The position numbers and the translations under genes are program-made. A stretch of DNA of 64,000 bases. Source: Kushneria konosiri (GTDB taxonomy: Bacteria; Pseudomonadota; Gammaproteobacteria; Pseudomonadales; Halomonadaceae). This document shows positions 56,421 through 64,000 of the stretch, piece after piece (within the stretch, counting starts at the first letter, position 1; every line of letters starts with the position of its first letter). The stretch covers positions 3,162,001-3,226,000 of the forward strand of contig NZ_CP021323.1 in NCBI RefSeq assembly GCF_002155145.1, written 5' to 3'. The notes under the pieces are model-generated. The model worked only from the letters and a program-made list of their open reading frames with translations, had not been told where the DNA came from and did not search any database.

Positions 56421-57191
56421 ATGGTGAATACGATACCCCGCAAGGATGCTCCCGACCTGCCTGAGAGCGGCCAGGCATGGGCCCTTTTTCTGGATCTCGA
56501 TGGCACACTGGTCGATCTGGTAGACCACCCTGACAACATTGCCGTTGATGGGGCTCTCCGAGAACGCCTTGAGACCCTCACCGACCTGCTGGATGGGGCG
56601 GTAGCGGTCATCAGCGGTCGCGCCATCGATGATCTGGACAGGCACCTGAAACTGTCTTCGCTTGCCATGTCAGGCCAGCACGGTGCTGAATGGCGTAATA
56701 GCCAGGGGGATCGTCAGATTGCACGAGAGCATCAAAAGGCGCTGGATGCCGTGCGAGAAAAGGTCAGAAAACAGGTAGAGCGCGATGATGCGCTCTACCT
56801 GGAGGACAAGGGGGCCAGTCTTGCCCTGCATTATCGAAACCGGCCCGATGCAGGCGATATGCTCAAGCAGGAGCTGGACTCAATGATCGAGCATTACCCG
56901 GATCTTCTGGAACTTCATCAGGGTAAATTCGTGTTCGAGATCAAGGGCCAGGGCTATGACAAGGGCGTGGCACTCGAGCGCTTTCTGGCCGTTGCCCCCT
57001 TTGCAGACCGATGCCCGATATTTATCGGCGACGACCGTACTGACGAAGACGGGTTTCGTGTTGTTAATGCCCGTCAGGGCCTGGCCATCAAGGTAGGGAC
57101 AGGCGAGAGTGTTGCCACCTGTCGTCTGACGGATCCCGCGGCCGTCCATGCCTGGCTGGATGAGTGGATCACACGGCTACAACGCTCATGA
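56421..57191 (+). CDS. otsB: Trehalose-6-phosphate phosphatase
   Basis: HAD phosphatase that dephosphorylates trehalose 6-phosphate. The 256 residues have the nucleophile motif [45 protein letters not shown] and GDDRTDEDGF. The ATG at 56421 is only two bases after GGAGG; a GTG one codon downstream (56424) has better spacing, so the true start may be there. It is second in the unit nucleoside hydrolase-otsB-otsA. Confidence 0.95.
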   Translation: MVNTIPRKDAPDLPESGQAWALFLDLDGTLVDLVDHPDNIAVDGALRERLETLTDLLDGAVAVISGRAIDDLDRHLKLSSLAMSGQHGAEWRNSQGDRQIAREHQKALDAVREKVRKQVERDDALYLEDKGASLALHYRNRPDAGDMLKQELDSMIEHYPDLLELHQGKFVFEIKGQGYDKGVALERFLAVAPFADRCPIFIGDDRTDEDGFRVVNARQGLAIKVGTGESVATCRLTDPAAVHAWLDEWITRLQRS

Positions 57192-57219
57192 AGCCATCAA
57201 AGAGTTCACGGAGGAAACC

Positions 57220-58620
57220 TTGAAGCAACTGATCGTAGTCTCCAATCGTGTCCCCTCGCCTGACAAGGACAGCGGTAGTCAGGGCGGGTTGGCCGTCGGT
57301 GTCATGAATGCCCTGAGTCGCACACAGGGGCTATGGATGGGCTGGAACGGCCAGCTGGTCGAGGACGCCGAGCAGCATGCGCCTCAAAGCTATGAAAACG
57401 AGGGCGTGCAGTTCGCAACCTTCCCGCTGACAGAGCAGGAACACGAGCTTTTCTACGTTGGCTATTCCAACGAGGTACTCTGGCCCCTTTTCCACTATCG
57501 CTCGGACATGGTCGAGTACTCGCGCGAAAAGGATGCAGGCTATCAGCACGTCAACGAGCGCTTTGCTCGTCAGGTGGCCGGTCAGATCACGAAAGACAGC
57601 GACGCATCGATCTGGGTCCACGATTATCAGCTGCTTTCCACGGGCCACTATCTACGCCTTATGGACGTCGAATGCCCCATCGGCTTTTTTCTCCATATCC
57701 CGGTGCCGCCCTGGGAAGTGTTCCGCATTCTCCCCCATCATGCGCGCATGATTGAGCATTTGTGCGCCTATGACACCATCGGGTTTCAGACCGCCACTGA
57801 CCTCAGACACTTCCTTGAAAATGTCGAGCGCAGCGGCGTTGCCACTGTTGAAGGCAACACGGTGATTTATGACCGTCGACGCATCAACACCGGCGTTTTT
57901 CCCATTTCGATCGATGTGGATACCGCTCGCGAGATGGCAGAAAAGGGCGAACAATCCTCACGCAGCCATCGACTTAAGGAATCCCTCCAGGGCGGCCCTT
58001 TGATCATCGGCGTGGACCGCCTTGATTACAGCAAGGGGCTCTACAAACGCTTTCAGGCCTTCGAACAGCTGCTGGAAAATACCCATACCCGCTACGGCAA
58101 TGTGACCTACCTGCAGATTGCCCCGCTGTCCAGAACCGGTGTGGAGCGTTATGCCAGCCTGCGCCGCGAGCTTGAACGTATTGCGGGTCACGTCAATGGT
58201 CGCTTCTCGACCTATGACTGGATGCCCCTGCGCTATCTCAACACGGGCTATGACCGTGAAACCCTGATGGGCTTCATGCGACAGAGTCGCGTCGGGCTGG
58301 TAACGCCCCTGCGTGACGGCATGAACCTAGTAGCCAAGGAGTATGTCGCCGCCCAGGACCCGGAAGACCCGGGTGTTCTTTTGCTGTCCAACCTGGCAGG
58401 TGCCGCCGAGGAGCTCGATGGCGCCATGCTGTGCAATCCCTTCGACGTTGAAGAGATGGCCGATATGCTCGATGCAGCCCTTTCCATGTCGCTGGAAGAG
58501 CGCAAGGAGCGCTGGCAACGTCTTCACAAGGTCATCAGCACCTACGATATCCATCGCTGGGGAGAAAGCTTTGTAACGGCGCTGGATCAGTCCGCGGCCG
58601 CAAGGCATGCTGACGAGTAG
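57220..58620 (+). CDS. otsA: Trehalose-6-phosphate synthase
   Basis: GT20 glucosyltransferase joining UDP-glucose and glucose 6-phosphate, giving the osmo- and stress-protectant trehalose. The 466 residues include IVVSNRVPSPD at the start, GWNGQL, WVHDYQLLSTGHYLR, FFLHIPVPPWEVFR, VDRLDYSKGLYKRF, and LVTPLRDGMNLVAKEYVA, all very close to E. coli OtsA. The start is TTG at 57220 with GGAGG five bases upstream; no ATG lies in frame close enough, and the upstream frame belongs to the overlap with otsB. It follows otsB by 28 bases. Confidence 0.96.
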   Translation: MKQLIVVSNRVPSPDKDSGSQGGLAVGVMNALSRTQGLWMGWNGQLVEDAEQHAPQSYENEGVQFATFPLTEQEHELFYVGYSNEVLWPLFHYRSDMVEYSREKDAGYQHVNERFARQVAGQITKDSDASIWVHDYQLLSTGHYLRLMDVECPIGFFLHIPVPPWEVFRILPHHARMIEHLCAYDTIGFQTATDLRHFLENVERSGVATVEGNTVIYDRRRINTGVFPISIDVDTAREMAEKGEQSSRSHRLKESLQGGPLIIGVDRLDYSKGLYKRFQAFEQLLENTHTRYGNVTYLQIAPLSRTGVERYASLRRELERIAGHVNGRFSTYDWMPLRYLNTGYDRETLMGFMRQSRVGLVTPLRDGMNLVAKEYVAAQDPEDPGVLLLSNLAGAAEELDGAMLCNPFDVEEMADMLDAALSMSLEERKERWQRLHKVISTYDIHRWGESFVTALDQSAAARHADE

Positions 58621-58668
58621 TCATTGCCTCGCCCTGACAAGGGTTTAAAAACCGTTCACCAAAAAGCG

Positions 58669-58698
58669 AAATGCCATGTCAAAAGACATGGCATTTTT
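58669..58698 (+). terminator. Terminator of otsA
   Basis: AAATGCCATGTC-AAAA-GACATGGCATTTTTT: a 12-base stem and T-run about 50 bases after otsA. Confidence 0.88.
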
Positions 58699-58719
58699 TA
58701 TGGATCCAGCCTGTCACGA

Positions 58720-58986
58720 TCAGGCAGTCTGAAAACCGCTCCAGGACTGCGGCGCAATCCGCTCCCCTGTTACCTGATCTACCCGAGCCGCTGGCGGGCC
58801 GGTCTGCAGCCAGTCGATCATCGCCGCCACATCATCATGGCTACCCGCCATGCCTACCTCGACACTGCCGTCGTCACAGTTTCTGGCGTAACCCGATATT
58901 CCCAGCTGGCGAGCGCGCTGTGCCGTGGCGTAACGAAAGCCGACACCCTGAACATCGCCGGTGACTCGTGCCTTCATATATCGCAT
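58720..58986 (-). CDS. acyP: Acylphosphatase
   Basis: Small alpha/beta sandwich enzyme that hydrolyses carboxyl-phosphate bonds. The 88 residues have the catalytic Arg in VTGDVQGVGFRYATAQ and Asn in GYARNCDDGSVEV. ATG at 58986 has GGAGG five bases upstream; the frame to 59016 is rejected. It is a single-gene unit converging on the otsA terminator. Confidence 0.95.
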   Translation of the reverse strand: MRYMKARVTGDVQGVGFRYATAQRARQLGISGYARNCDDGSVEVGMAGSHDDVAAMIDWLQTGPPAARVDQVTGERIAPQSWSGFQTA

Positions 58987-59082
58987 GACGTCCTCCATCG
59001 ATGAATGATGCTTCAAAGCCTGGCACAGTCACGACCAGTCAATGCAGACAACTTTCAGGGATTGCCCATATTCTGCCATCGC

Positions 59083-60000
59083 CTACATTTTCAGGAAATC
59101 TCGCGGGAGTTTTTGCAGCTGGTGCCATAGTCTCTCAACGTCTGGCTTGTGTACCAGCGAACAACGATAGAGTCGAATATCGAGCGGAATGTTCCATTTT
59201 TCATCGCCTGCGCGCACCAGACGGTTGGACGCCAGCTCCTCATGAATGCAGAAGTCGGGAATCCAGGCCATGCCTACGCCCTGCAATGCCATACCCTTGA
59301 GCCCTTCGGCCATGGCGGTTTCATAGATGGTGCGAAGCCGCAGCCGCAGGGGATCGTTTTTTAACAGCATATGCACGCTTCGCCCCAGAAAGGCGCCCTG
59401 GGTATAGGCCAGGTGCGGGATACTGTCGCCGCTTTCGAGATTGAAAAGAGGGTTGCCCTGAGCATCCGGTACACATACCGGCAACATGCAGACCTGACCG
59501 ATGGAAAAGGAGGGAAATATTTCACTGTCGAGCTGCATGGTTGCATAAGGATCATGATAGGCCAGCATCAGATCACAGTTCCCGTCACGCAGCACATGGA
59601 TGGCGTCTCCGACATTCATGGCCATCAAGCGGGTAGGCAGCTCTCCTACCCCTTTTTGCAGCCGGGAAATCCAGCGTGGAAAAAAGGCCAGCGCCAGTGA
59701 GTGCGCGGCAGCAATATCAAGTGCCTCATTGGCAATGTTGAGCCCACGCAGATGGCTAATACTTTCGTTGAGCTGCTCTACCAGACTGCGAGCGGTCACC
59801 AGAAAAAGCTGACCTTCCGGGGTAAGACTGACAGGCGTCGTGGAACGGTCCACCAGCATGACCCCGGTGGCCTGCTCAAGCGCTCGAATGCGGCGGCTAA
59901 AGGCAGGCTGAGTGACGTGTCGACGGCGTGCGGCAGCAGAAAAGCTGCGCGTGGCATTGAGGGCCACGAAATCTTCAAGCCATTTGGTTTCCAGATTCAA
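59083..60000 (-). CDS. LysR-family transcriptional regulator
   Basis: The 305 residues have an N-terminal winged HTH (about 6-65; FSAAARRRHVTQPAFSRRI) and a substrate-binding domain (about 90-300). It is divergent from a dicarboxylate/amino-acid symporter gene across 135 bases that hold a 19-base dyad, so it most likely controls that transporter and possibly itself. The effector is probably the transported acid; this is inference from gene placement. Confidence 0.92.
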   Translation of the reverse strand: MNLETKWLEDFVALNATRSFSAAARRRHVTQPAFSRRIRALEQATGVMLVDRSTTPVSLTPEGQLFLVTARSLVEQLNESISHLRGLNIANEALDIAAAHSLALAFFPRWISRLQKGVGELPTRLMAMNVGDAIHVLRDGNCDLMLAYHDPYATMQLDSEIFPSFSIGQVCMLPVCVPDAQGNPLFNLESGDSIPHLAYTQGAFLGRSVHMLLKNDPLRLRLRTIYETAMAEGLKGMALQGVGMAWIPDFCIHEELASNRLVRAGDEKWNIPLDIRLYRCSLVHKPDVERLWHQLQKLPRDFLKM

Positions 60001-60066
60001 CGCGTAGTACCTGCTTTTTTGTCAGCCTGCCCCCAGGGGCGCGAGGCGGCGATTCTAACCGGCACG

Positions 60067-60085
60067 AGCCTACAAGTGATAGGCT
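60067..60085. promoter_or_regulatory. Candidate LysR binding dyad
   Basis: AGCCTA (60067-60072), a 7-base spacer, and TAGGCT (60080-60085) form a perfect interrupted dyad in the divergent spacer between the LysR gene and the symporter gene, about 50 bases before the symporter start. The layout fits a LysR regulatory site, though the classic T-N11-A is not exact. Confidence 0.45.
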
Positions 60086-60135
60086 GGCAACGTCAGACAT
60101 GACACATTCAACGACGGCACAAAAGAGATAACTTC

Positions 60136-61386
60136 ATGTCCCAACGCACTTTCTCCCTTTCCAGCATCCCCCTGTGGCAGAAAATCATGGCGGGGCTGGT
60201 GCTGGGTATCCTTGTCGGCTGGCTGCTGGGAGATCATGCCCAGTGGCTTTCCCCCATTGGCACGCTTTTCATCAATGCCATCAAGATGCTGATCGTGCCG
60301 CTGGTCTTTACGTCATTGATCAGCGGCATTGTCTCCATGGGCGACCCGGCCAAGATGGGCAGAATCGGCGGCAAGGCGGTCGCACTCTATCTGGTAACGA
60401 CCGCCTTCGCCATCGCGTTGGGCTTGCTGGCAGCCTCTATCCTGCAGCCGGGCGTTGGCGTTGACATGCAGATGGACAATAGCGTCACCCCCGGGGAAGC
60501 ACCCACCCTGACCGAGATTCTGGTCGGTCTGGTACCGACCAATCCGATCAATGCCATGGTGGAAGGCAATATCCTGCAGATCATCGTCTTTGCCATTGCT
60601 CTGGGCATTTCACTGGTATTGATTGGTGAGCGCGGCCAGCCGGCCATTAAAGTGATCAACTCTGTGGCCGAGGCGCTTTACAAGCTGACCTCACTGATCA
60701 TGGCCTGTGCCCCTGTCGGTGTATTTGCCCTGATTGCGGTCGTTGCAGGACAGTACGGCCTGGCCGTTCTGCTCCCCCTGCTCAAGGTCATCGGCGTGGT
60801 GTATCTCGCCTGCATCCTTCACGTACTGCTGATTTACAGCGGCATGCTTGCCCTGCTGGCACGACTCAATCCGCGGCGCTATCTCACCGGTAGTCTGGAT
60901 GCCATTGTCGTGGCCTTCTCTTCGGCCTCAAGCGCAGGCACCCTGCCTGTCTCCATTCGCTGCGCGCGAGAAAAACTAGGAATCTCGCAGGGGGTCTCGG
61001 GGTTTGTGCTACCGGTAGGTGCCACCATCAACATGGACGGCACGGCGCTTTACATGGGCGTGGTGGCGCTTTTCGTGGCGCAGCTGACCGGTACCGACCT
61101 GACCACGACCGACTACATCATGATCGTTCTGACGGGTACGCTGGCCTCGATTGGTACAGCGGGCGTCCCGGGTGCCGGACTGATCATGCTCTCGATCGTA
61201 TTTGCTCAGACCAACCTGCCACTGGAAGCACTGGGCCTGATTGCCGGCATTGATCGTATTCTGGACATGGCGAGAACCGCCGTGAATGTCTCGGGTGATC
61301 TGATGGTCACCACGCTGGTGGGCAAAAGCGAACGTGAGATCGACCTGGACATTTATAACGACAAGTCTGCCGGACAAGCCTCCTGA
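60136..61386 (+). CDS. Dicarboxylate/amino acid:cation symporter (DAACS)
   Basis: Sodium- or proton-coupled symporter of the glutamate/C4-dicarboxylate family. The 416 residues give about eight helices plus two re-entrant hairpins. HP1 has the serine-rich SSASSAGTLPVS, and TM7 the NMDGTA motif, both part of the substrate and sodium site; AGVPGAGLIML is HP2. It resembles GltP/GltT and DctA about equally; glutamate, aspartate or succinate cannot be decided. It is divergent from a LysR regulator. Confidence 0.92.
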   Translation: MSQRTFSLSSIPLWQKIMAGLVLGILVGWLLGDHAQWLSPIGTLFINAIKMLIVPLVFTSLISGIVSMGDPAKMGRIGGKAVALYLVTTAFAIALGLLAASILQPGVGVDMQMDNSVTPGEAPTLTEILVGLVPTNPINAMVEGNILQIIVFAIALGISLVLIGERGQPAIKVINSVAEALYKLTSLIMACAPVGVFALIAVVAGQYGLAVLLPLLKVIGVVYLACILHVLLIYSGMLALLARLNPRRYLTGSLDAIVVAFSSASSAGTLPVSIRCAREKLGISQGVSGFVLPVGATINMDGTALYMGVVALFVAQLTGTDLTTTDYIMIVLTGTLASIGTAGVPGAGLIMLSIVFAQTNLPLEALGLIAGIDRILDMARTAVNVSGDLMVTTLVGKSEREIDLDIYNDKSAGQAS

Positions 61387-61419
61387 GAGCCTGACAGGTA
61401 GAGATATCACCCGCCCTTA

Positions 61420-61453
61420 CTGGCATCATCGATCACTGGATCGGTGATGCCAG
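61420..61453. terminator. Long hairpin between convergent symporter and cls genes
   Basis: CTGGCATCA-T-CGATC-ACTG-GATCG-G-TGATGCCAG: a 15-base stem with one T-G pair, 4-base loop. It spans the cls stop codon (61433-61435). T-runs are lacking on both sides, so it may be a weak bidirectional terminator or mRNA 3' end stabiliser. Confidence 0.5.
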
Positions 61454-62854
61454 ATAAGCCGCTCGCGCCGCCAGCTTGTGCCACAGGGGGCGCTTGTTAA
61501 TCTCCTCGAGCGTTACCTGTCGGCAGCTGGCAAAGTCCTCTTCAAGCATCTGGGCGACTTCTGCGGCAAACCCTTCATCTGCCACGTAGGCAGTCACCTC
61601 AAAATTGAGCCGGAAAGATCGGTTGTCCAGATTAACCGTGCCGACAGCACTGGCGTGATGGTCGATTAAAAAGGTTTTCTGGTGCAAAAACCCCGGTTGA
61701 TAACGGTATATTTTGACGCCAGCGCGAATCATGTCGCCCAGAAATGAAAATGCCGACAAAAATACCAGCAGATGATCGGGGCGCTCCGGCATCATCACCC
61801 GAACATCCACGCCTCTGAGCGCCGCCAGCTTGAGAGAGTCCTGAACGCCCTGATCCGGCACAAAATAAGGGCTGGTGACCCAGAAGCGTTCATTGGCCTG
61901 ATTGATGGCATGCTGAATCAAAAGACTTGCAGTCTCCAGCGGATCGGAAGGTCCAGAAGGCACGATGACCACATGCTGCCCTGCATCGCCCGGCGCCTTG
62001 CGGGGATGCCATGCCAGCGACAGAATATCGCCAGTGGCCCAATGCCAGTCCTCCCAGAAGGACTCCTGTAATCCCAGCACGGCAGGCCCGATCAGCTTCA
62101 GATGAGTATCACGCCAGTGGCCATGTTTTTTACTTTCGCCGCGGTACTCCACACCAACATTCAGGCCACCCACCCATCCTTGACGACCATCGACAACCAG
62201 GATCTTGCGATGGTTGCGAAAGTTGACCTGAAAACGATGCCGCCAGCCCTTCGAGGATCCAAAGGGATGCACGGCCACCCCCGCCGAACGCAGCTCATTA
62301 AAATAGCGATCCGGCATGCCGTGCGAACCAATCTCGTCATAGAGAAAAAACACATGCACACCGCGCTCGGCGCATTCGATCAATCGCTGTTTAAGCGCCT
62401 GCCCCAGAGCATCATCACGCACGATGAAAAACTGGATAAGCACGTAATCTTCGGCCTGCTCGATGCCCCGAAAAAGACTTTCAAAGGTGGCATGGCCATT
62501 GATCAAAAGCTGACAGTGGTTGTCACCGGTCATCGGCAGCATGGCGAGCCGTTCTACTGCACGAAGACGAGCATCTTCGGGGCGTGCAAAGGCAGGTTCC
62601 ACCAGGGTTCGAAACTGGTCCAGCACGCGACGCAGAGAGGTATCACGCTGCTCACGCGCGGATACATAGCCATAAAAACGAGGGCGACCCAAAAACCAGT
62701 AGGCCGGGATGGCCAGATAGGGAAAGGTGATCAGGCAGATGATCCAGGCGATGGCGCCCTGAGAGGTACGACTCGACATCAAGGCCATGAGCCCCGAAAG
62801 CGCTCCCAGCAAATGCAGGCAAATAATGAGCAGACCGCCCAGCAAGGCTGTCAT
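61433..62854 (-). CDS. cls: Cardiolipin synthase
   Basis: Phospholipase D-superfamily enzyme that makes cardiolipin, a lipid that rises under salt stress. The 473 residues: two N-terminal helices (about 5-50), then two HKD motifs, HRKILVVDGRQGWVGG (about 215-235) and HQKTFLIDHHASAVGTVNLD (about 395-415), with GGLNVG and NLDNRSF. Length matches ClsA (486). ATG at 62854; it converges on the symporter gene. Confidence 0.94.
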   Translation of the reverse strand: MTALLGGLLIICLHLLGALSGLMALMSSRTSQGAIAWIICLITFPYLAIPAYWFLGRPRFYGYVSAREQRDTSLRRVLDQFRTLVEPAFARPEDARLRAVERLAMLPMTGDNHCQLLINGHATFESLFRGIEQAEDYVLIQFFIVRDDALGQALKQRLIECAERGVHVFFLYDEIGSHGMPDRYFNELRSAGVAVHPFGSSKGWRHRFQVNFRNHRKILVVDGRQGWVGGLNVGVEYRGESKKHGHWRDTHLKLIGPAVLGLQESFWEDWHWATGDILSLAWHPRKAPGDAGQHVVIVPSGPSDPLETASLLIQHAINQANERFWVTSPYFVPDQGVQDSLKLAALRGVDVRVMMPERPDHLLVFLSAFSFLGDMIRAGVKIYRYQPGFLHQKTFLIDHHASAVGTVNLDNRSFRLNFEVTAYVADEGFAAEVAQMLEEDFASCRQVTLEEINKRPLWHKLAARAAYLASPIQ

Positions 62855-62940
62855 GTCGAGGTACCACCCTTATCATCAGCAATTTGGGCGGAGCATACCC
62901 CACTATGGCACATGGGTCATTGCCGCCTTGAAACGAAAGC

Positions 62941-63774
62941 TCAGGCAGGCGTCTTATCCTGCTGACAGCACGGACAGTAATAGAGCCGGCGCGAAGTCAC
63001 CGTGATTCTTTCAATGGGCGTCCCGCAGGCATGACAGGGCAACGCGGCGCGATTGAATACCGCATGTCGCCAGCGCGCTCTGGGCTCACCGGCCTCGATC
63101 ATGGGCTCGCGCCAGACTTCGAGGTTGGTCACGCCGGCATGACGCCAGGCACGCGCCGTTACTTCCAGTATTTTTTCAGCCAGACGCTGGCATTGGGTCG
63201 CATCAAGGTCCATGGGTCGATAACGCTCATGCAGTCCCGCAAAAAAAAGAATCTCCGAACGCAAATAGTTGCCGATCCCGGCGTAGAAATGCTGATCCAG
63301 CAGCAGGGAGCCCAGCCGACGACGCCTGAAACGTGAGCCCTGCAGGCGGTTGACGATATCGTCAACCGTGACGTCATGCGTCAGCAGGTCAGGGCCAAGC
63401 CTTGATAAAAATGGATGCTCAGCGAGTTCTTCACGGTGCCAGAGCGAAATATCGGAGGCACTCATCAACCACGCTGAATGGGTCGCGGTGCTCAATCTCA
63501 GCCTCGGCGAACGCCTGCCGCCAGGTTCATTGCCACGACGCATGATGCGCCAGACCCCATAGAGCTGATTGTGCGAGTAGATGACATGGCCATCTTCGAA
63601 ACCGGTCAGGAGCGCCTTGCCCCAGCTGTCGACGCTTGTCACCCGCTGTCCCACAAGGCGGGTCTCAAACGGCTTGAGGTGATCAAAGGCGAACCAGATA
63701 TCTTCAATGGTATGCCCCGCCAGCACCTTGCCCAACCGGTCAGCGATGCGTCTGATTTCGGGTCCTTCCGGCAT
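62941..63774 (-). CDS. nei: Endonuclease VIII
   Basis: DNA glycosylase/AP lyase that removes oxidised pyrimidines. The 277 residues start MPEGPEIRRIADRL with catalytic Pro2 and Glu3. The helix-two-turn-helix is in QHFYAGIGNYLRSEILF, and a C-terminal zinc finger (CHACGTPIERITVTSRRLYY, then CPCC) holds the DNA-binding Arg. The ATG at 63774 is required since Pro2 is the nucleophile; the extension to 63783 is rejected. Confidence 0.95.
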   Translation of the reverse strand: MPEGPEIRRIADRLGKVLAGHTIEDIWFAFDHLKPFETRLVGQRVTSVDSWGKALLTGFEDGHVIYSHNQLYGVWRIMRRGNEPGGRRSPRLRLSTATHSAWLMSASDISLWHREELAEHPFLSRLGPDLLTHDVTVDDIVNRLQGSRFRRRRLGSLLLDQHFYAGIGNYLRSEILFFAGLHERYRPMDLDATQCQRLAEKILEVTARAWRHAGVTNLEVWREPMIEAGEPRARWRHAVFNRAALPCHACGTPIERITVTSRRLYYCPCCQQDKTPA

Positions 63775-63809
63775 GCATGACATCCATTGTCAAAACGAGT
63801 GGTAAACAA

Positions 63810-63842
63810 GTAAACGCCTGCCCCATATCACGAGACAGGCGC
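63810..63842 (-). terminator. Probable terminator of uvrB
   Basis: On the minus strand CGCCTGTC pairs with GGCAGGCG (one G-T pair) around an 11-base loop, followed by TTTACTTGTTT. It lies about 35 bases beyond the uvrB stop codon. Confidence 0.55.
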
Positions 63843-63875
63843 CACCTGCCTTGGTCAGCCCTGTGCCTGGCGAGA

Positions 63876-64000
63876 CTACTTGAGTTCGATCAGGCGGGCG
63901 TTAAGGGTCTGCATCTGATCACGCAGCGAAGCGGCCGTTTCAAACTCGAGGTTCTGCGCCGCTTCATGCATACGATCCTCAAGCTTTTTGATCTCACGGT
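63876..64000 (-). CDS. uvrB: UvrABC system protein B, C-terminal end (partial)
   Basis: Only the last 40 residues and the stop codon (TAG at 63878-63876) lie in the window. The sequence IKKLEDRMHEAAQNLEFETA with LRDQMQTLNARL is the UVR domain that ends UvrB and contacts UvrC. UvrC also has a UVR domain, but there it is internal, so a stop ten residues later favours uvrB. The gene continues beyond 64000 on the minus strand. Confidence 0.85.
   Translation of the reverse strand, partial: REIKKLEDRMHEAAQNLEFETAASLRDQMQTLNARLIELK

Overview
The window looks like core chromosome of a moderately halophilic gammaproteobacterium, most likely a member of the Halomonadaceae (Halomonas, Kushneria or Chromohalobacter-like). 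The grounds are a complete ectoine operon (ectABC), a trehalose operon (otsBA), a Pseudomonas/Halomonas-like gene order (galU next to a UDP-glucose dehydrogenase homologue; ubiG-mupP; ruvCAB-ybgC-tolQRAB-pal-cpoB; tRNA-Ser(TGA)-yccA-tusDCBE), and fairly GC-rich coding sequence broken by short AT-rich promoter islands. The genus is inferred from gene content, not from a search. I see no prophage, insertion sequence, CRISPR array or rRNA.

Layout, left half. 1-1616: 3' part of a K+/H+ antiporter. 1680-2572: two small unknown genes and tRNA-Ser(TGA). 2720-5561: yccA, tusDCBE for tRNA 2-thiouridine, and acpH. 5547-10110 (minus): a DUF1244 gene, moaB and moeA in a coupled unit, an XRE/cupin regulator, pdxH, a DUF2069 gene and wrbA. 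10283-12264: a YihY-family gene and smrA. 12369-16928: divergent metH and nfuA. 17015-19393: a divergent pair made of a KfrA-like coiled-coil DNA-binding protein and a complete tyrosine recombinase, around an AT-rich spacer with inverted repeats. 19431-22916: sufE, a DUF2628 gene, yidD, hisI, dihydroorotase and zur. 23185-26171: a DUF1161 secreted protein, then ectABC on the minus strand.

Layout, right half. 26396-30385: gor, beta-carbonic anhydrase, a YheT-type hydrolase and msrA. 30500-37267 (minus): a coiled-coil membrane protein followed by tamA and tamB. 37439-40348: a divergent Fe-type superoxide dismutase, a UDP-glucose dehydrogenase homologue that has lost its catalytic cysteine, and galU. 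40870-42278: ubiG-mupP. 42344-51067 (minus): yebC-ruvC-ruvA-ruvB-ybgC-tolQ-tolR-tolA-tolB-pal-cpoB. 51207-53326: fmdB-aspS. 53527-58620: a hydroxyacid dehydrogenase, a PAP2 phosphatase, a nucleoside hydrolase and otsBA. 58720-64000: acyP, a LysR regulator divergent from a dicarboxylate/amino-acid symporter, cls, nei and the 3' end of uvrB.

Several genes fit a salt-adapted envelope and stress programme: compatible solutes (ectABC, otsBA), outer-membrane assembly and constriction (tamAB, tol-pal), cardiolipin synthesis, redox repair (gor, msrA, wrbA, sod, nei) and Fe-S/sulfur relay (nfuA, sufE, tusDCBE). The most unusual items are the UDP-glucose dehydrogenase homologue with a degraded active site (38145-39455), the KfrA-like/recombinase pair without a mobile element (17015-19393), the 96-bp higher-order repeats in tolA, the divergent superoxide dismutase, and a coiled-coil protein that appears to lead the tamAB operon.
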